A stretch of 64,000 nucleotides of DNA from Candidatus Gastranaerophilales bacterium (GCA_944323145.1 CALURJ010000002.1:1-64000); one strand, 5' to 3'; positions 39,457 to 50,602 are shown, counted from the first letter of the stretch. The notes: generated from the sequence alone by a model not told the origin. Translations and numbers: made by a program.

Positions 39457-41412
39457 ATGGTAGTAAAAAAATCAAATCTTATTGGCTTAGCATTATTGCT
39501 TGCTCTTGCGGTTTCTCCTATTTCAACGGGATTTGCACAGGACGGTAATAATCTTGTTCAGCTGGATTTAAAACGTGCATCAAATGATTCCGTTAATGTA
39601 ACTTTGTTTACCTCAAATAGTTACAATGATAATGTTTTGGTCAGAAAAAAATCTGATAACAAGTATGTTATTCTTATTCCTAAGGTGCAAAGCTCTGGTT
39701 ACAGCAGTCCGAGCCTTTACGGAGTTAAGGATCTTGTTTCAAATATTGATGTTAAAACCGTTAATGATACAAGCGGCGGTTATACAAAAGTAACACTTAT
39801 TACTACAAAACCGTTAGACATAAAGACAAATACTCGCCAGAGTGCTCCTGTAACCGATGAACAAAGAGAATACAAAACCCTTATAGCTGAAGCAAATACA
39901 ATTAAAAATAATATAGCAAAAACACAGATGCAGGAGAAAAAAGTACAGCCAAAAACCGAAATTACTGTAAATAAAGCTCCTGCTGATGTAAATAAAAAAA
40001 GTAATAATATAGTCCCTGTAAATAACAAGATTAAAGTACAGGCGTCTAAGCCTGAATCTAATTCTAAGTCAGAGCTGACTGCAAAAAATGTTGCAAAAAC
40101 AAATATTGAACTCAAAGAAATTTCTAATGAAAATATCGACAGACAGGCTCGCAGAGAACATCTTGCACAACTTATAAAGGAAGTAAAACAGGAACAGATT
40201 GAAAAACAGGTTCCTGCAGTTCCTATTACAGTATCTGAAAATGTTAATAATGTACCGCATGAAGTTAAAAATATTACAGAAATGCCGAAAGTTGTAAAAA
40301 CAACTGGCGTTTCTTCCCTTAAGACAAAAATTAAACAAGTCTTTAATCATTTACCTAAAAAAGCAGGTTTAACCGTAATTTTATTATTTGGCTTATTATT
40401 GCTTAACAGATTTATAAAAGCTTTATCGGCAAATAATAAACCAGTAAGCTCTGCTTCGGGAGTAAACGTAGGAACTCATTCCTCTGCTGCGCGTGTAAAT
40501 AATGATAAATTTAGTAATATTACTAACAATAAAGAGCTTTCATGGCAGGAAAAATATCAACAATATCTTGATGCTTCGGCAAAACCTGTTTCAAGAGGTA
40601 AAAATAAAGGGAATTACGCTTTTATCAAAACTCCTGCCGAGCCTGATACAGTAGCACAAAAACGCAGCGAGCTTGAAAAACTTCTGGAAGAAATTCCGTC
40701 TTATCAAAATATTGAACCGGAAATCGTTGAAGATGTTCAAAGCGAAGATAACGTAATCCAAAATACAATTAAGTTTAAAGCATTTGATAATAAACCATCT
40801 TTAGAAACTGCTGACCGTCATAAAATCAAAAGCAGGTTTAAAAAATATGAAGTTGAAATTCCTTTACATGAACAAAAAACAGTTGAACTCGGTGATTCTC
40901 CGCTTCATACAAATCCGAGAAGTCTTAAAGATGCAAATCTGAAAATTAATGATGTTGACAAAAACAGGATTAAGTATAAACCGTCTGAATATATAATGTC
41001 TTCTGTTGACGAGTATTTCTCAATTCTTGATAAAGAGCAAACCGCAGCACCTGTTATTCAGCCGCAGACCGCAATTCCGCAAATGCGTGCAACAGGAACA
41101 GGAAAGCAGACAAATCCGATTTCAAAATTGCGAAATGAAACAAAATCTTCGTACCTTAACAGTTTGATTATTAAGTCAGGCTTTAATATTGATGACAAAA
41201 AAGGTTTTTATATGGTTAACCTTGATGGCAAATCAGCTTTAATCGGAAAAGTTAATGATGAAATTACTGTTCTTAAAAAATATGATAAAATTGTAAATAC
41301 GCCTGTTCAGGTTAGACACGACAATGCTAACGTATATATGGTTAAAGCAGAAAACTTTAAATCACTTGTTGAAGTAAATGATGACAAAATGGGCGTGTTG
41401 ATAGAGCTGTAA
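39457..41412 (+). CDS. Exported envelope protein with one internal membrane helix
   Basis: 651 residues. Signal peptide at residues 1-28 (LIGLALLLALAVSPISTGFAQ). Residues about 30-130 form a beta-rich domain (VQLDLKRASNDSVNVTLFTSNSY, VTLITTKPLDI) reminiscent of AMIN domains. A Lys/Asn-rich linker follows to about 290, then one membrane helix near 303-322 (LTVILLFGLLLLNRFI). The rest is a long, polar, mostly disordered-looking region ending in a compact C-terminus. The function is unknown; an envelope-spanning adaptor is plausible. TATAAT lies about 25 nt before the ATG. The next gene starts 12 nt after the stop. Confidence 0.7.
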   Translation: MVVKKSNLIGLALLLALAVSPISTGFAQDGNNLVQLDLKRASNDSVNVTLFTSNSYNDNVLVRKKSDNKYVILIPKVQSSGYSSPSLYGVKDLVSNIDVKTVNDTSGGYTKVTLITTKPLDIKTNTRQSAPVTDEQREYKTLIAEANTIKNNIAKTQMQEKKVQPKTEITVNKAPADVNKKSNNIVPVNNKIKVQASKPESNSKSELTAKNVAKTNIELKEISNENIDRQARREHLAQLIKEVKQEQIEKQVPAVPITVSENVNNVPHEVKNITEMPKVVKTTGVSSLKTKIKQVFNHLPKKAGLTVILLFGLLLLNRFIKALSANNKPVSSASGVNVGTHSSAARVNNDKFSNITNNKELSWQEKYQQYLDASAKPVSRGKNKGNYAFIKTPAEPDTVAQKRSELEKLLEEIPSYQNIEPEIVEDVQSEDNVIQNTIKFKAFDNKPSLETADRHKIKSRFKKYEVEIPLHEQKTVELGDSPLHTNPRSLKDANLKINDVDKNRIKYKPSEYIMSSVDEYFSILDKEQTAAPVIQPQTAIPQMRATGTGKQTNPISKLRNETKSSYLNSLIIKSGFNIDDKKGFYMVNLDGKSALIGKVNDEITVLKKYDKIVNTPVQVRHDNANVYMVKAENFKSLVEVNDDKMGVLIEL

Positions 41413-41424
41413 AAAGGATAATAT

Positions 41425-42564
41425 GTGAAAATACAAAACGGACTTAAGTTTGTAATTGTTTTAATAATTGGCTTATTCTTTTTGTGCGGTTGTAACGTAA
41501 AAGATAACAGGATAACAATACAGTTTGCAAGTTGGGGGTCTAAATCTGAAATCGATATTTTAGAACCTCTTTTAGCCGGATTTGAGAAAGAAAATCCTGA
41601 TATTAAAGTCGAATTTATGCATATCCCGCAGAATTATTTCCAGAAAATTCATCTTTTGTTCGCATCAAATACAGCTCCTGATGTTATTTTTATAAATAAT
41701 TTATATTTGCCGGTATATGCAAATGCCGGAGTTTTAGAACCTGTAAATATTCAGGGAAATCAGTTTTATAACGAGGCATTGCAGGCTTTGAGCTATAACG
41801 GGCATTTGTATGCTGTTCCCCGAGATGTTTCATGTCTTGTGATTTTTTACAACAAGGATATGTTTGATAAAAAGCATTTACCTTATCCCCAAAAAAATTG
41901 GACATTTGAAGAATTTCTTGATACCGCAAAAAAACTTACCGATAAAAATACTTTTGGTATAAGCTTTGAGGAAGATCCGCTATTTTATCTTCCTTATTTG
42001 ATGAGTAACGGCGGCGGAATTCTTCCCGATGAAATAAATAAGGCGGAAAGTCAAAAATCGTTGGATTTTTATGCAGATTTAAGAAAAAAATACCATGTTG
42101 CACCTAAAAAAAGTGAAAGTGCCAGTGCTACAATGGCTCAGATGTTTTTGCAGGAACGTTTGGGAATGTATTTGTCGGGGCGCTGGATGGTTCCTAAAAT
42201 ACGCGAAGATGCTCAATTTGACTGGGATATTGCTGAGTTTCCGAAAGGTACTAAAGGCAGTATAGTTCAGCTTGATGCCTCGGGATGGTGTATCGCAAAG
42301 TCATCAAAGCATAAGAAAGAAGCATTAAGACTTATTGAATTCCTCTCATCTCAAAAAAGTATTGAAGAATTTACAAAAAGCGGCCTTATTGTTCCTGCCC
42401 GTAAAGATGCCGCAAATTCAAAGGCCTTTCTGGACGGGAAAAGACCGGAGCATAATAAAATATTTCTGGCTATAATCTCAACATCAAAATCGACCCCTGT
42501 GACTGTTAATTACAGAGAGATTATTGATAATTTAAAGACAGAAATGGAGCCGAGATTCAATTAG
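41425..42564 (+). CDS. Extracellular sugar-binding lipoprotein of an ABC transporter
   Basis: 379 residues from GTG at 41425, with AAAGGA upstream. Lipoprotein signal peptide with lipobox LFFLCGC, so the mature protein starts at Cys22 or Cys24. The fold is that of MalE/UgpB-type binding proteins (family 1): ITIQFASWGSKSEIDILEPLLAGFEKENPDIKVE, then SNTAPDVIFINNLYLP, YAVPRDVSCLVIFYNKDMF and ERLGMYLSGRWMVP. No permease or ATPase genes are adjacent. The ligand is probably an oligosaccharide; which one cannot be told. Confidence 0.88.
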   Translation: MKIQNGLKFVIVLIIGLFFLCGCNVKDNRITIQFASWGSKSEIDILEPLLAGFEKENPDIKVEFMHIPQNYFQKIHLLFASNTAPDVIFINNLYLPVYANAGVLEPVNIQGNQFYNEALQALSYNGHLYAVPRDVSCLVIFYNKDMFDKKHLPYPQKNWTFEEFLDTAKKLTDKNTFGISFEEDPLFYLPYLMSNGGGILPDEINKAESQKSLDFYADLRKKYHVAPKKSESASATMAQMFLQERLGMYLSGRWMVPKIREDAQFDWDIAEFPKGTKGSIVQLDASGWCIAKSSKHKKEALRLIEFLSSQKSIEEFTKSGLIVPARKDAANSKAFLDGKRPEHNKIFLAIISTSKSTPVTVNYREIIDNLKTEMEPRFN

Positions 42565-42666
42565 CATTTTATGTGAAATATAAATATTTCCTTAAGGAAT
42601 AACATTTTTTTCTTGTCTATGTTAGTATTATTATAAAGATTACCAGACGGAGAGGAAAATTTTATA

Positions 42667-45303
42667 ATGATAAGTTTCTTATTAAAGTTATTAGGCGACC
42701 CTAACGAAAAAAAAATTAAAAGTATAATGGGGATAATTGATCATATAAACGCTCTTGAACCACAGTTTGAGAAGTTAACTGATGACGAATTGAGGGCTAA
42801 AACTGACGAATTTAAGGCTATTTTAGCAAAACGTCCCACATCAAACGATTTTAAAACGGATAGAAAACTTGAAAAAGAAGCACTTGATAAAATTTTGCCT
42901 GAAGCTTTTGCAACTGTTAGAGAAGCAGGTAAGCGTGTTTTAAATATGCGTCATTTTGATGTTCAGCTTATAGGCGGATATTTTTTACACAATGGTCATA
43001 TCGCGGAGATGAGAACTGGTGAAGGTAAAACCCTTGTTGCGACTTTACCGGCATATTTGAACGCCCTAACCGGTAAAGGCGTACACGTTATTACTGTTAA
43101 TGACTATCTGGCTAAACGTGACAGCGAGTGGATGGGTAAGATATATAAATTTTTGGGGCTTACTGTTGGTGTAATTCTCTCCGGCGGCCGAACCGCAGAT
43201 GATTTTGCAGCTAAAAAAGCCGCTTATGACTGTGATATTACTTACGGAACAAATAATGAATTCGGTTTTGACTATCTTCGTGATAATATGGCCGCAAGTC
43301 TGGATATGCTTGTTCAAAGGCCTTATAACTATGCTATTATCGATGAAGTTGACAGTATTTTAATTGATGAGGCCAGAACTCCGTTAATTATCAGCGGACG
43401 TCTTGAAAAATCCGCCGAAACTTATAAGCTTATGGCAAAAATTGCTCCACAGCTTGAAAAGGTTAAGGATTACGAAGTTGATGAAAAAAATAAGAACATC
43501 ATCTTGACAGAAGACGGTATTGACAGAGCTCAGGAACTTATAGGCGTTAAAGATCTTTTTGATATTAACACACAATATGCACACCATCTTTTACAGGCGT
43601 TGAAAGCAAAAGAATTGTTTGTCAAAGATACTGACTATGTTGTTAAAAACGGCGAAGTAATGATTGTTGATGAATTTACGGGACGTCTTATGGAAGGCAG
43701 ACGCTGGTCAGACGGACTTCATCAGGCAATCGAAGCAAAAGAAGGGGTTAAAATTCAGGACGAAACCCAAACACTTGCAAGTATTACATTCCAGAATTTG
43801 TTCAGATTATATCCGAAGTTATCCGGTATGACAGGTACTGCGATGACTGAAGAAGCTGAATTCGGAAAAATTTATAACCTTGAAGTTACGACAATTCCGA
43901 CTAATAAGCCTGATATCAGAATTAATTACCCTGATGTTATTTATAAAACTGAACGTGCAAAATTCAATGCGGTTATAGAAGATATTATACAAATGCATAA
44001 AGCTGGAAGACCTGTTCTTGTCGGTACAATAAGTATTGAAAAATCTGAATATGTGTCGGCACTGTTAAAGCAGCGAAAAATTCCTCATCATGTTTTGAAT
44101 GCAAAACACCATGAGAAAGAGGCTTATATTATAGCGCAGGCAGGTCGTGTCGGAGCTGTTACAATCGCAACGAATATGGCAGGCCGAGGAACAGATATTC
44201 TGTTAGGCGGTAACGCAGAATTTCTTGCAAAAGATATGCTTGACAACAAGGGTATAACTCCTGACAGTCCTAACTACGAAGAAGAAAAAAATAAAGCGCT
44301 TGCAGAAGCACGTGCAATAACAGAATCTGAACATGCAAAAGTTGTTGGAGCGGGCGGGTTACACGTTATAGGAACAGAGCGCCACGAATCCAGACGTATT
44401 GATAACCAGTTGAGAGGCCGTGCGGCACGTCAGGGGGATCCGGGTTCTACAAGATTTTTCCTTTCAATGGAAGACAATTTGATGCGAATTTTCGGCGGCG
44501 AAAAAATGATGGCGTTGATGGATATGCTCAACGTTGAAGAAAATATGGCTATTGAAAATACGCTTATTACAAAACAAATTCAATCAGCACAGAAAAAAGT
44601 CGAAACTTATCATTTTGATATAAGAAAATCTGTCCTTGAATATGATGATGTTATGAATATTCAGAGGGAAAAATTCTACGCACAGCGCCGTAAAGTTCTC
44701 GCTGGAAAAGATCTGTCAGAAGATATTTACTATATGATAGAAAAAGAAATTGACAGACTTTTAAGAAGCTACATTGCTCCTGACCTTCATCCCGAAGAAT
44801 ATGTTTACGAAGATTTGCAGACAATGATAAAAGAACTTCATTCAATTATTCCGCAATTGTCCGGAATTCAGGTTTCTGATGTTCAGAATTTGAGATTTGA
44901 GCCGATTTACGATAAATTGAAATCTCTTGCAATAAGTGCATACAGACAACATGAAGAAGAAGTAATAAATTTCTATAATCAGGTTATTGCCCAGTATGAT
45001 CCTGATGCGGAATTACAAGAACCATTCAGCGACAACAATGTTGTAAGAAACCTTGAAAAAGATATCCTTCTTCGTGTTGTTGATAACAAATGGATTGATC
45101 ACCTTCATAATATTGATATGCTGAGGGATGGTATCGGGCTTCGTGCTTACGGGCAGAAAGATCCGTTGATTGAGTATAAACGCGAAGCTTATGATTTGTT
45201 TAACAAAATGATGTATGAAATTCAGGGCGATACCGTAAAACACCTGTTTAGAACCAAATTTGGTATACAGGTTATCGGACCTGATAACGAAGATGTATCA
45301 TAA
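42667..45303 (+). CDS. secA: Preprotein translocase ATPase SecA
   Basis: 878 residues. NBD1: [20 protein letters not shown] (Walker A), [19 protein letters not shown] (DEVD). Preprotein-crosslinking domain about 230-370. NBD2: [59 protein letters not shown]. The scaffold and wing domains complete the protein. The C-terminal zinc finger (CxCxSGxxxxxCH) is absent, as in several lineages. It drives Sec export. GAGAGGA precedes the ATG. ychF follows after 25 nt. Confidence 0.97.
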   Translation: MISFLLKLLGDPNEKKIKSIMGIIDHINALEPQFEKLTDDELRAKTDEFKAILAKRPTSNDFKTDRKLEKEALDKILPEAFATVREAGKRVLNMRHFDVQLIGGYFLHNGHIAEMRTGEGKTLVATLPAYLNALTGKGVHVITVNDYLAKRDSEWMGKIYKFLGLTVGVILSGGRTADDFAAKKAAYDCDITYGTNNEFGFDYLRDNMAASLDMLVQRPYNYAIIDEVDSILIDEARTPLIISGRLEKSAETYKLMAKIAPQLEKVKDYEVDEKNKNIILTEDGIDRAQELIGVKDLFDINTQYAHHLLQALKAKELFVKDTDYVVKNGEVMIVDEFTGRLMEGRRWSDGLHQAIEAKEGVKIQDETQTLASITFQNLFRLYPKLSGMTGTAMTEEAEFGKIYNLEVTTIPTNKPDIRINYPDVIYKTERAKFNAVIEDIIQMHKAGRPVLVGTISIEKSEYVSALLKQRKIPHHVLNAKHHEKEAYIIAQAGRVGAVTIATNMAGRGTDILLGGNAEFLAKDMLDNKGITPDSPNYEEEKNKALAEARAITESEHAKVVGAGGLHVIGTERHESRRIDNQLRGRAARQGDPGSTRFFLSMEDNLMRIFGGEKMMALMDMLNVEENMAIENTLITKQIQSAQKKVETYHFDIRKSVLEYDDVMNIQREKFYAQRRKVLAGKDLSEDIYYMIEKEIDRLLRSYIAPDLHPEEYVYEDLQTMIKELHSIIPQLSGIQVSDVQNLRFEPIYDKLKSLAISAYRQHEEEVINFYNQVIAQYDPDAELQEPFSDNNVVRNLEKDILLRVVDNKWIDHLHNIDMLRDGIGLRAYGQKDPLIEYKREAYDLFNKMMYEIQGDTVKHLFRTKFGIQVIGPDNEDVS

Positions 45304-45328
45304 ATAGGAAGTAAAAGGAAATATAAAT

Positions 45329-46426
45329 ATGCTTAGAACTGGAATTGTAGGACTGCCTAATGTTGGGAAATCAACTTTATTTAATGCTTTAACAAGTGCA
45401 AAAAATGCGCAGAGTGCTAATTACCCGTTTTGTACTATTGAACCGAATGTCGGGGTTGTTAATGTCCCTGATGAAAGGCTTGCCGTACTTGCAAAACTTT
45501 GCAAAACGGATGTGATTATTCCGACAGCAATCGAATTTGTGGATATCGCGGGTTTGGTGAAAGGCGCAAGCAAAGGTGAAGGTCTTGGCAACCAATTTTT
45601 GCACAATATAAGAGAAGTCGATGCGATTATTCAGGTTGTAAGATGTTTTGATGATCCGAATACTATCCATGTTGCAGGTAAAGTAAATCCGCTTGATGAT
45701 ATTGAAGTAATTAATACAGAACTTGCTCTGGCAGATCTTGCCTCTGTCGAAAAACGTCAGGCAAGAATTTCCAAACAGGCAAAAGGCGGCGACAAAGCTG
45801 CCGTATTAGAAGACGGTGTTTTAACTAAGTTAACTAATTTGCTTTCCGAAGGTACATTTATTAATGTAAAAGACCATTTTAACGAAGATGAAATCCCTGT
45901 TGTAAAACAACTTAACCTGATGTCAACAAAACCTGTAATTTATGCAGCGAATGTTTCAGAATACGATTTAAAAGACGGAAATGCTTATACTCAGCAAGTT
46001 AAAGAATATGCTTCAAAACATAATGCAGAAGTAGTCCTGATTTCTGCCAAGATTGAAGAAGAACTTGCAGAACTTGGCGCTGACGAAGCCAAAGAGTATT
46101 TAAAAGAATTAGGTGTTGAAGACAGCGGTATAGACAGGATGATAAAATCTGTTTATAAACTGTTAAATTTACTTACGTTTATAACCGCAGGAGAAAAAGA
46201 AGTTCATGCTTGGACAGTTCCGGCGGGTGCAAAAGCTCCTCAGGCGGCAGGCGTTATTCATACTGATTTTGAAAAAGGATTTATCAGAGCTGAAATTACA
46301 CCTTATGACGATTTTGTAAAATACGGTTCTTACGCTGCCTGCAAAGAAAAAGGTGTTACCCGTCTTGAAGGAAAAGATTATATTGTTCAGGATGGAGATT
46401 TGGTTCATTTCAGATTTGCAGTATAA
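45329..46426 (+). CDS. ychF: Redox-regulated ATPase/GTPase YchF (OLA1 family)
   Basis: 365 residues. G1 GLPNVGKSTLFNALTS, then NYPFCTIEPNVGVV and DIAGLVKGASKGEGLGNQFLHNIREVDAI, the family hallmark. The ATP-favouring N-x-x-E segment replaces NKxD (AANVSEYD). The C-terminal TGS domain holds GEKEVHAWTVPAGAKAPQAAGVIHTDFEKGFIRAE. It associates with ribosomes. AAAGGAAA precedes the ATG. A hairpin CTCCC/GGGAG with T7 follows the stop (46445-46475). Confidence 0.97.
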   Translation: MLRTGIVGLPNVGKSTLFNALTSAKNAQSANYPFCTIEPNVGVVNVPDERLAVLAKLCKTDVIIPTAIEFVDIAGLVKGASKGEGLGNQFLHNIREVDAIIQVVRCFDDPNTIHVAGKVNPLDDIEVINTELALADLASVEKRQARISKQAKGGDKAAVLEDGVLTKLTNLLSEGTFINVKDHFNEDEIPVVKQLNLMSTKPVIYAANVSEYDLKDGNAYTQQVKEYASKHNAEVVLISAKIEEELAELGADEAKEYLKELGVEDSGIDRMIKSVYKLLNLLTFITAGEKEVHAWTVPAGAKAPQAAGVIHTDFEKGFIRAEITPYDDFVKYGSYAACKEKGVTRLEGKDYIVQDGDLVHFRFAV

Positions 46427-46442
46427 AACAATTTGTAAAAAA

Positions 46443-46475
46443 ACTCTCCCATCATTTTAGACGGGAGTATTTTTT
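46443..46475. terminator. Terminator between ychF and the GH13-like gene
   Basis: ACTCTCCC / GGGAGT stem with a 12-nt loop, followed by TTTTTTT. It serves convergent genes. Confidence 0.7.
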
Positions 46476-49400
46476 TATTTACTAACAATTGCGAGTTTTG
46501 ATCCGGTTATAACTTCTTGTTTTTGTTTGTATGAATTTGTAGAAGTAAAGTTATATTGCGGATTATATAGGATCCTTCTTCCTGTAAAACTCAGGTCTTC
46601 CTTCTTGAAATTTGGATCATGATAAAGAATCAATCTGGAATCTTTAAATTTAACAGGTGTATGATCCGGACCTGTTATCTGATTATTACCGTTTACATAA
46701 TAGATTTTTTTGTCTTCCGGATCTGCATTTCTGAACATCAAACCGGGCTTAAGGCCGCCTGGAACTCCAATGTCATCGCCCTCACTATTAAGGTCAATAT
46801 AATCCATTTCAACTACACCGGAATCATAGTATTGATCGTAATTGTGATTAAGACCTGATGTATTGAATACTGAAACGGTCATTCTGCCATCCGGACTTTG
46901 TCTTAACAATGCAGAAAGTTTTGTAGCTTTATCACCTTCTGTTTTAATTTTTGCGTTTTGCAATTTTAATACAAAAGGCGTACCGTCATTCAGAGGCTGC
47001 AATTCTTTTCTTGTTCGTAAGTTATACTGGAGATCTATGTATTCTTTAAAGCGTTTTACAAATTCTTTTTTGTCTCCCCATTCTTCATGTATTATGTTTC
47101 TGTTTTGAAGGTAAATATTTTTAGTTTTTGTTTCAAAGCCGGTTGAACCGTATTCGTCACCTGCAAATAATGTCGGGTTGCCTAAAAGAGCAACTAAAAA
47201 TTTAGTTTGTCCTAAAAGTTTTGACATTGCTGGGTCAAGAATATTTTCAAGAGTTTTTTCTTTAAGTTTTTTCTTTTCTCCGTTTGTAAGGCATTTTGAT
47301 TTATCCTGTTCCAGATAATCCATTTCTGAAATAACCAGGTCTAATGCAGATTTATAGTCTTTCGTCCCGAATCCGTCTGCTTCAAATACTTTGCCGTTAA
47401 ACTTCCCTTTAGATAAATTTGCCAGAGCTTTGAGCATTCTGTCATAAATATAAGTGCTTCTTTCTTGATTGACTCCTATTTGTGTTGAAGCTTTGCCCAT
47501 ACCGCTTGCAATAGATTCACATTTTGCTACAGCGAGAGTACTTACACGGTTAAAGTCGTAATTTGCAATTTCTTCTTGAGAAGGTTTATAGTCATAAGCT
47601 TTAGCTTCTAATATTCTGTATGCTCTTTCACGGTACTGGTGGTTACTATCTTTTGTTAAATCAGTGTAAACCATATCCATATCCATTGCATATCCGTCTA
47701 AAGCTCTGGCTTTATCATGGTTTCCTGCAAATGTATAGGTATAAATAAGAGATTCAAGCGAGCCGCTGTGTATAAATCTCAAAAGCTGATCATATACTGT
47801 GCTTCCTTGTTCTGTACCTTTTTCCGGAGAGTGTTCTCCATCAAAGTCAAACAATTTTCCGAAAATTTTTGTAATATCTGATGAGAAGTAGCTGTAATTT
47901 GCAGTTGTTGTAAATCCTGATTCATTTAAAAGTTTTTTGACTGCTTCAGTTGAATTTTCATATCTTGAACCTGATTTTGCGCCGTAACCTCTGCCAAAAA
48001 TTTCGTTTTCATCAGTAACTTCAGCTGCAATATATGCGTCAGGATGATATTCTTTTACTGCATCGGTAAATTTAGACCAGAATTGTATAATTTTATTCCA
48101 TGTATATTCAAAGTCAGTTTTTTGATTTTTTAGTGATCCAATGTCGCCTATATCTTTTGTTGCGTCAATTCTCCAGTCTAAACCTGCTTGAGTTCTGTCT
48201 ACAATTATTTCTGCCAGTTTAAAGCTGTTAGCATCAGTTCCTTGGATAGACTTCCACAATGCATTTGTAAAATCATTTTTATCGTTTTCATTAATTTTTT
48301 TAATTCTGTGTCTGATTTTTGAAACTAAAGAAATTGCTTCATCCTCAGGACTTACAGGAATTATACCCATTTCTGTCAATGAAGTGTTTTTCAATTTCTT
48401 ATAATCATAAGTAATTTCACCGGTTGTTCTGTCATAGGTAAATTTAGCATCCGGCAATACAGATTTAATAATTGCAAATCTTGCTATTTCCGCAGTTAAA
48501 AGCGGAACAACATATTTAGCATAATCGGTAGGTTTACCGTCTTTATCGCGAAGCTTATTCCCGCCCTCTTTTTCCAATCTGGTTTCAATAGAACCCAAAA
48601 TTTCTTTTGCAAAGGCTTTCATTTCGTTTGTGTACATTTTATCTGTCAATTCATAAGCATGTTTGAACTGCGGGAGTACATGTTTGTTGCCATGTTTATA
48701 CATATCAAAACGGCTTACGCCTATCTGGTCGTCTTTGATTGCACGTTTTGTCATATAAGGAGAAGCTAATACCGCTGCTATGTCATCGCCGACTTCAACA
48801 GAATCAAGCGGAAGATCCATAAGTCCGCGTGTAACCAAATCTTCGTATGAATCTTTTGAATCTGTTCCGTGAAGGAAGTAGTTACCTTTTAAGACATTTG
48901 TAACTATTTTTTCATTAATGTCAATATCTTTAGGGAATACTCTGCCATCAGATAATGATTTGATTTTATTCATAATCTGAGCGGGAGTTTCGCCTTTAAT
49001 ATTTTTTAAGTTTTGTGCAACATAGAGATTTAATATATCATTTGTTTTTTTAGTCCAGAATTTAGCTGAAGATACAGCATAATCCTGTACCTGCATATTA
49101 TTTTGCAGTAAGATATTTGCAGCTTCTGCACGTTTATTCGGGTCTAATATATTTTTAAGTTTTTGCGTATCAGTGTTAGAATAAACGTAATTTAATTTTG
49201 CAATATCAGGGTTAGCATCCCAGGTTTCAAATCCGCTTTCATGTTTTCCGTCAAGTCCGAAGTATTCAAAGTGGGATAAAATTCTGGTTCCATTGCCGCT
49301 TTTGAATAAAATACGTTCTTCCCTTGGTAATTTTTTATTGTATTCATTTAACTTTTCAACATTTTTCTTGTAAGTTTCGGGATTTATTCTAAAGCTGTAG

Positions 49401-50602
49401 GGGACAACAGTATCATTATGTGTATTTATTTCAATATGGTTCGGATTAATTTTGCTGTATGCACGAATTAAGTCATCATTGGACATTTTTTCCGCATTTT
49501 TTATTCTATTATCATAAATTTGTATATATGTAGGTTTTTTAGAATTATACAAATTATTTTTTCTTATTTTAACAGAACCGTCAGGGTTTTGTTCAAATGT
49601 ATATTTTGAGTTAACCAGTCTGTGTGTCACATGTTTGGTTTGTTTCCCGAAAACCCCAAGACTTAATGGGCCTGATTGAAGATCTGAAATTTTGAACCAG
49701 TTCATATAAGGAGATTCTGTCCCCCAATGCAATATATGCTGGAAGTGAATACCTTCAAGGCCCTCGTTTACATAAGCACCGTCAGCAACAAGGTTCATAC
49801 CTTTAGCAAAAAGTTTTTTTTGTAAGGAGGTATAATTATTAATATTGCCAAGGCTGTGAGCCATCTGCATACAGTTTTTATTCCAGTAAGCATGGGCTGT
49901 AAGGCTGTCATCCGTAAATAAAGGCAGAGTTATTATTCTTGTAAAATTATCAAGTTTACCATCTTCAAGGTCTTTTTCAATACCTGCAAGCGATCCGCCT
50001 ATTTTATTTGCAAAAGTTTTAGAAATTTCTTTTAGACGGTTTACGTCAGGATTTTTAACTATGTTATTTTTATCGTCGTAAATCCACATAACATTGTTAA
50101 TATCAGGGATAATAAGTTTCATTGCTCCGCCTTTTGAAACGGTTGAGGCCCTGTCAGTGACAATATTATATATATCCCATGAATTTCCGTTAGCGGTTTC
50201 GTTAATCATGTTTCCGGCCTCTACCTTCCACATCGCATCTTTACGGGTTCCTTTCGGGTATAATTTGTAATGGTATGCGAATGCTTCATCAGGTGCTATG
50301 CCGAATTCTCCGGCAAGATCAATTCTTGTTGCTTTGCCGCTTTCTAACTTTACACCGTTTTCATTAGGATCCCCATCCTGAGGGTTAATAGTATCGCGTT
50401 TACGGATACCGGTTGTAAAATAGTTGCCGTTTGAATCTTTATCAACACCGAAAATTTCTACGTAACAGTCATATTTACTGTCGTCGTAAACATAGTTAAA
50501 TTCATATTCTTTGTCGCCGTATTCTGATTTTACGGGTTTATATCCTTCAAATTTAATGTTGTTGCTGATTTTCGGCTGATTTAAATTAAGATTAACTTTC
50601 AC
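46475..50602 (-). CDS. Giant GH13-like alpha-glucan-active protein with N-terminal F-E-G tag
   Basis: 1375 residues from GTG at 50602, with AAGGAG about 9 nt upstream. A start at 50659 lies before this site. The N-terminus VKVNLNLNQPKISNNIKFEG carries the tag. An N-terminal beta-domain (about 20-120) precedes a long divergent GH13-type barrel. Candidate residues: DWRIDATKDIG near 811 (nucleophile Asp), IAAEVTDENE near 861 (acid Glu) and FAGNHDKARAL near 961 (Asn-His-Asp). A long insertion separates the early barrel part (LTAHAYWNKNCMQMAHSLG near 255) from these. The C-terminal beta-sandwich ends near 1375. No signal peptide, so it is cytosolic unless the tag directs it. Glycogen-branching or debranching-like activity is possible; specificity is unknown. 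Confidence 0.75.
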   Translation of the reverse strand: MKVNLNLNQPKISNNIKFEGYKPVKSEYGDKEYEFNYVYDDSKYDCYVEIFGVDKDSNGNYFTTGIRKRDTINPQDGDPNENGVKLESGKATRIDLAGEFGIAPDEAFAYHYKLYPKGTRKDAMWKVEAGNMINETANGNSWDIYNIVTDRASTVSKGGAMKLIIPDINNVMWIYDDKNNIVKNPDVNRLKEISKTFANKIGGSLAGIEKDLEDGKLDNFTRIITLPLFTDDSLTAHAYWNKNCMQMAHSLGNINNYTSLQKKLFAKGMNLVADGAYVNEGLEGIHFQHILHWGTESPYMNWFKISDLQSGPLSLGVFGKQTKHVTHRLVNSKYTFEQNPDGSVKIRKNNLYNSKKPTYIQIYDNRIKNAEKMSNDDLIRAYSKINPNHIEINTHNDTVVPYSFRINPETYKKNVEKLNEYNKKLPREERILFKSGNGTRILSHFEYFGLDGKHESGFETWDANPDIAKLNYVYSNTDTQKLKNILDPNKRAEAANILLQNNMQVQDYAVSSAKFWTKKTNDILNLYVAQNLKNIKGETPAQIMNKIKSLSDGRVFPKDIDINEKIVTNVLKGNYFLHGTDSKDSYEDLVTRGLMDLPLDSVEVGDDIAAVLASPYMTKRAIKDDQIGVSRFDMYKHGNKHVLPQFKHAYELTDKMYTNEMKAFAKEILGSIETRLEKEGGNKLRDKDGKPTDYAKYVVPLLTAEIARFAIIKSVLPDAKFTYDRTTGEITYDYKKLKNTSLTEMGIIPVSPEDEAISLVSKIRHRIKKINENDKNDFTNALWKSIQGTDANSFKLAEIIVDRTQAGLDWRIDATKDIGDIGSLKNQKTDFEYTWNKIIQFWSKFTDAVKEYHPDAYIAAEVTDENEIFGRGYGAKSGSRYENSTEAVKKLLNESGFTTTANYSYFSSDITKIFGKLFDFDGEHSPEKGTEQGSTVYDQLLRFIHSGSLESLIYTYTFAGNHDKARALDGYAMDMDMVYTDLTKDSNHQYRERAYRILEAKAYDYKPSQEEIANYDFNRVSTLAVAKCESIASGMGKASTQIGVNQERSTYIYDRMLKALANLSKGKFNGKVFEADGFGTKDYKSALDLVISEMDYLEQDKSKCLTNGEKKKLKEKTLENILDPAMSKLLGQTKFLVALLGNPTLFAGDEYGSTGFETKTKNIYLQNRNIIHEEWGDKKEFVKRFKEYIDLQYNLRTRKELQPLNDGTPFVLKLQNAKIKTEGDKATKLSALLRQSPDGRMTVSVFNTSGLNHNYDQYYDSGVVEMDYIDLNSEGDDIGVPGGLKPGLMFRNADPEDKKIYYVNGNNQITGPDHTPVKFKDSRLILYHDPNFKKEDLSFTGRRILYNPQYNFTSTNSYKQKQEVITGSKLAIVSK

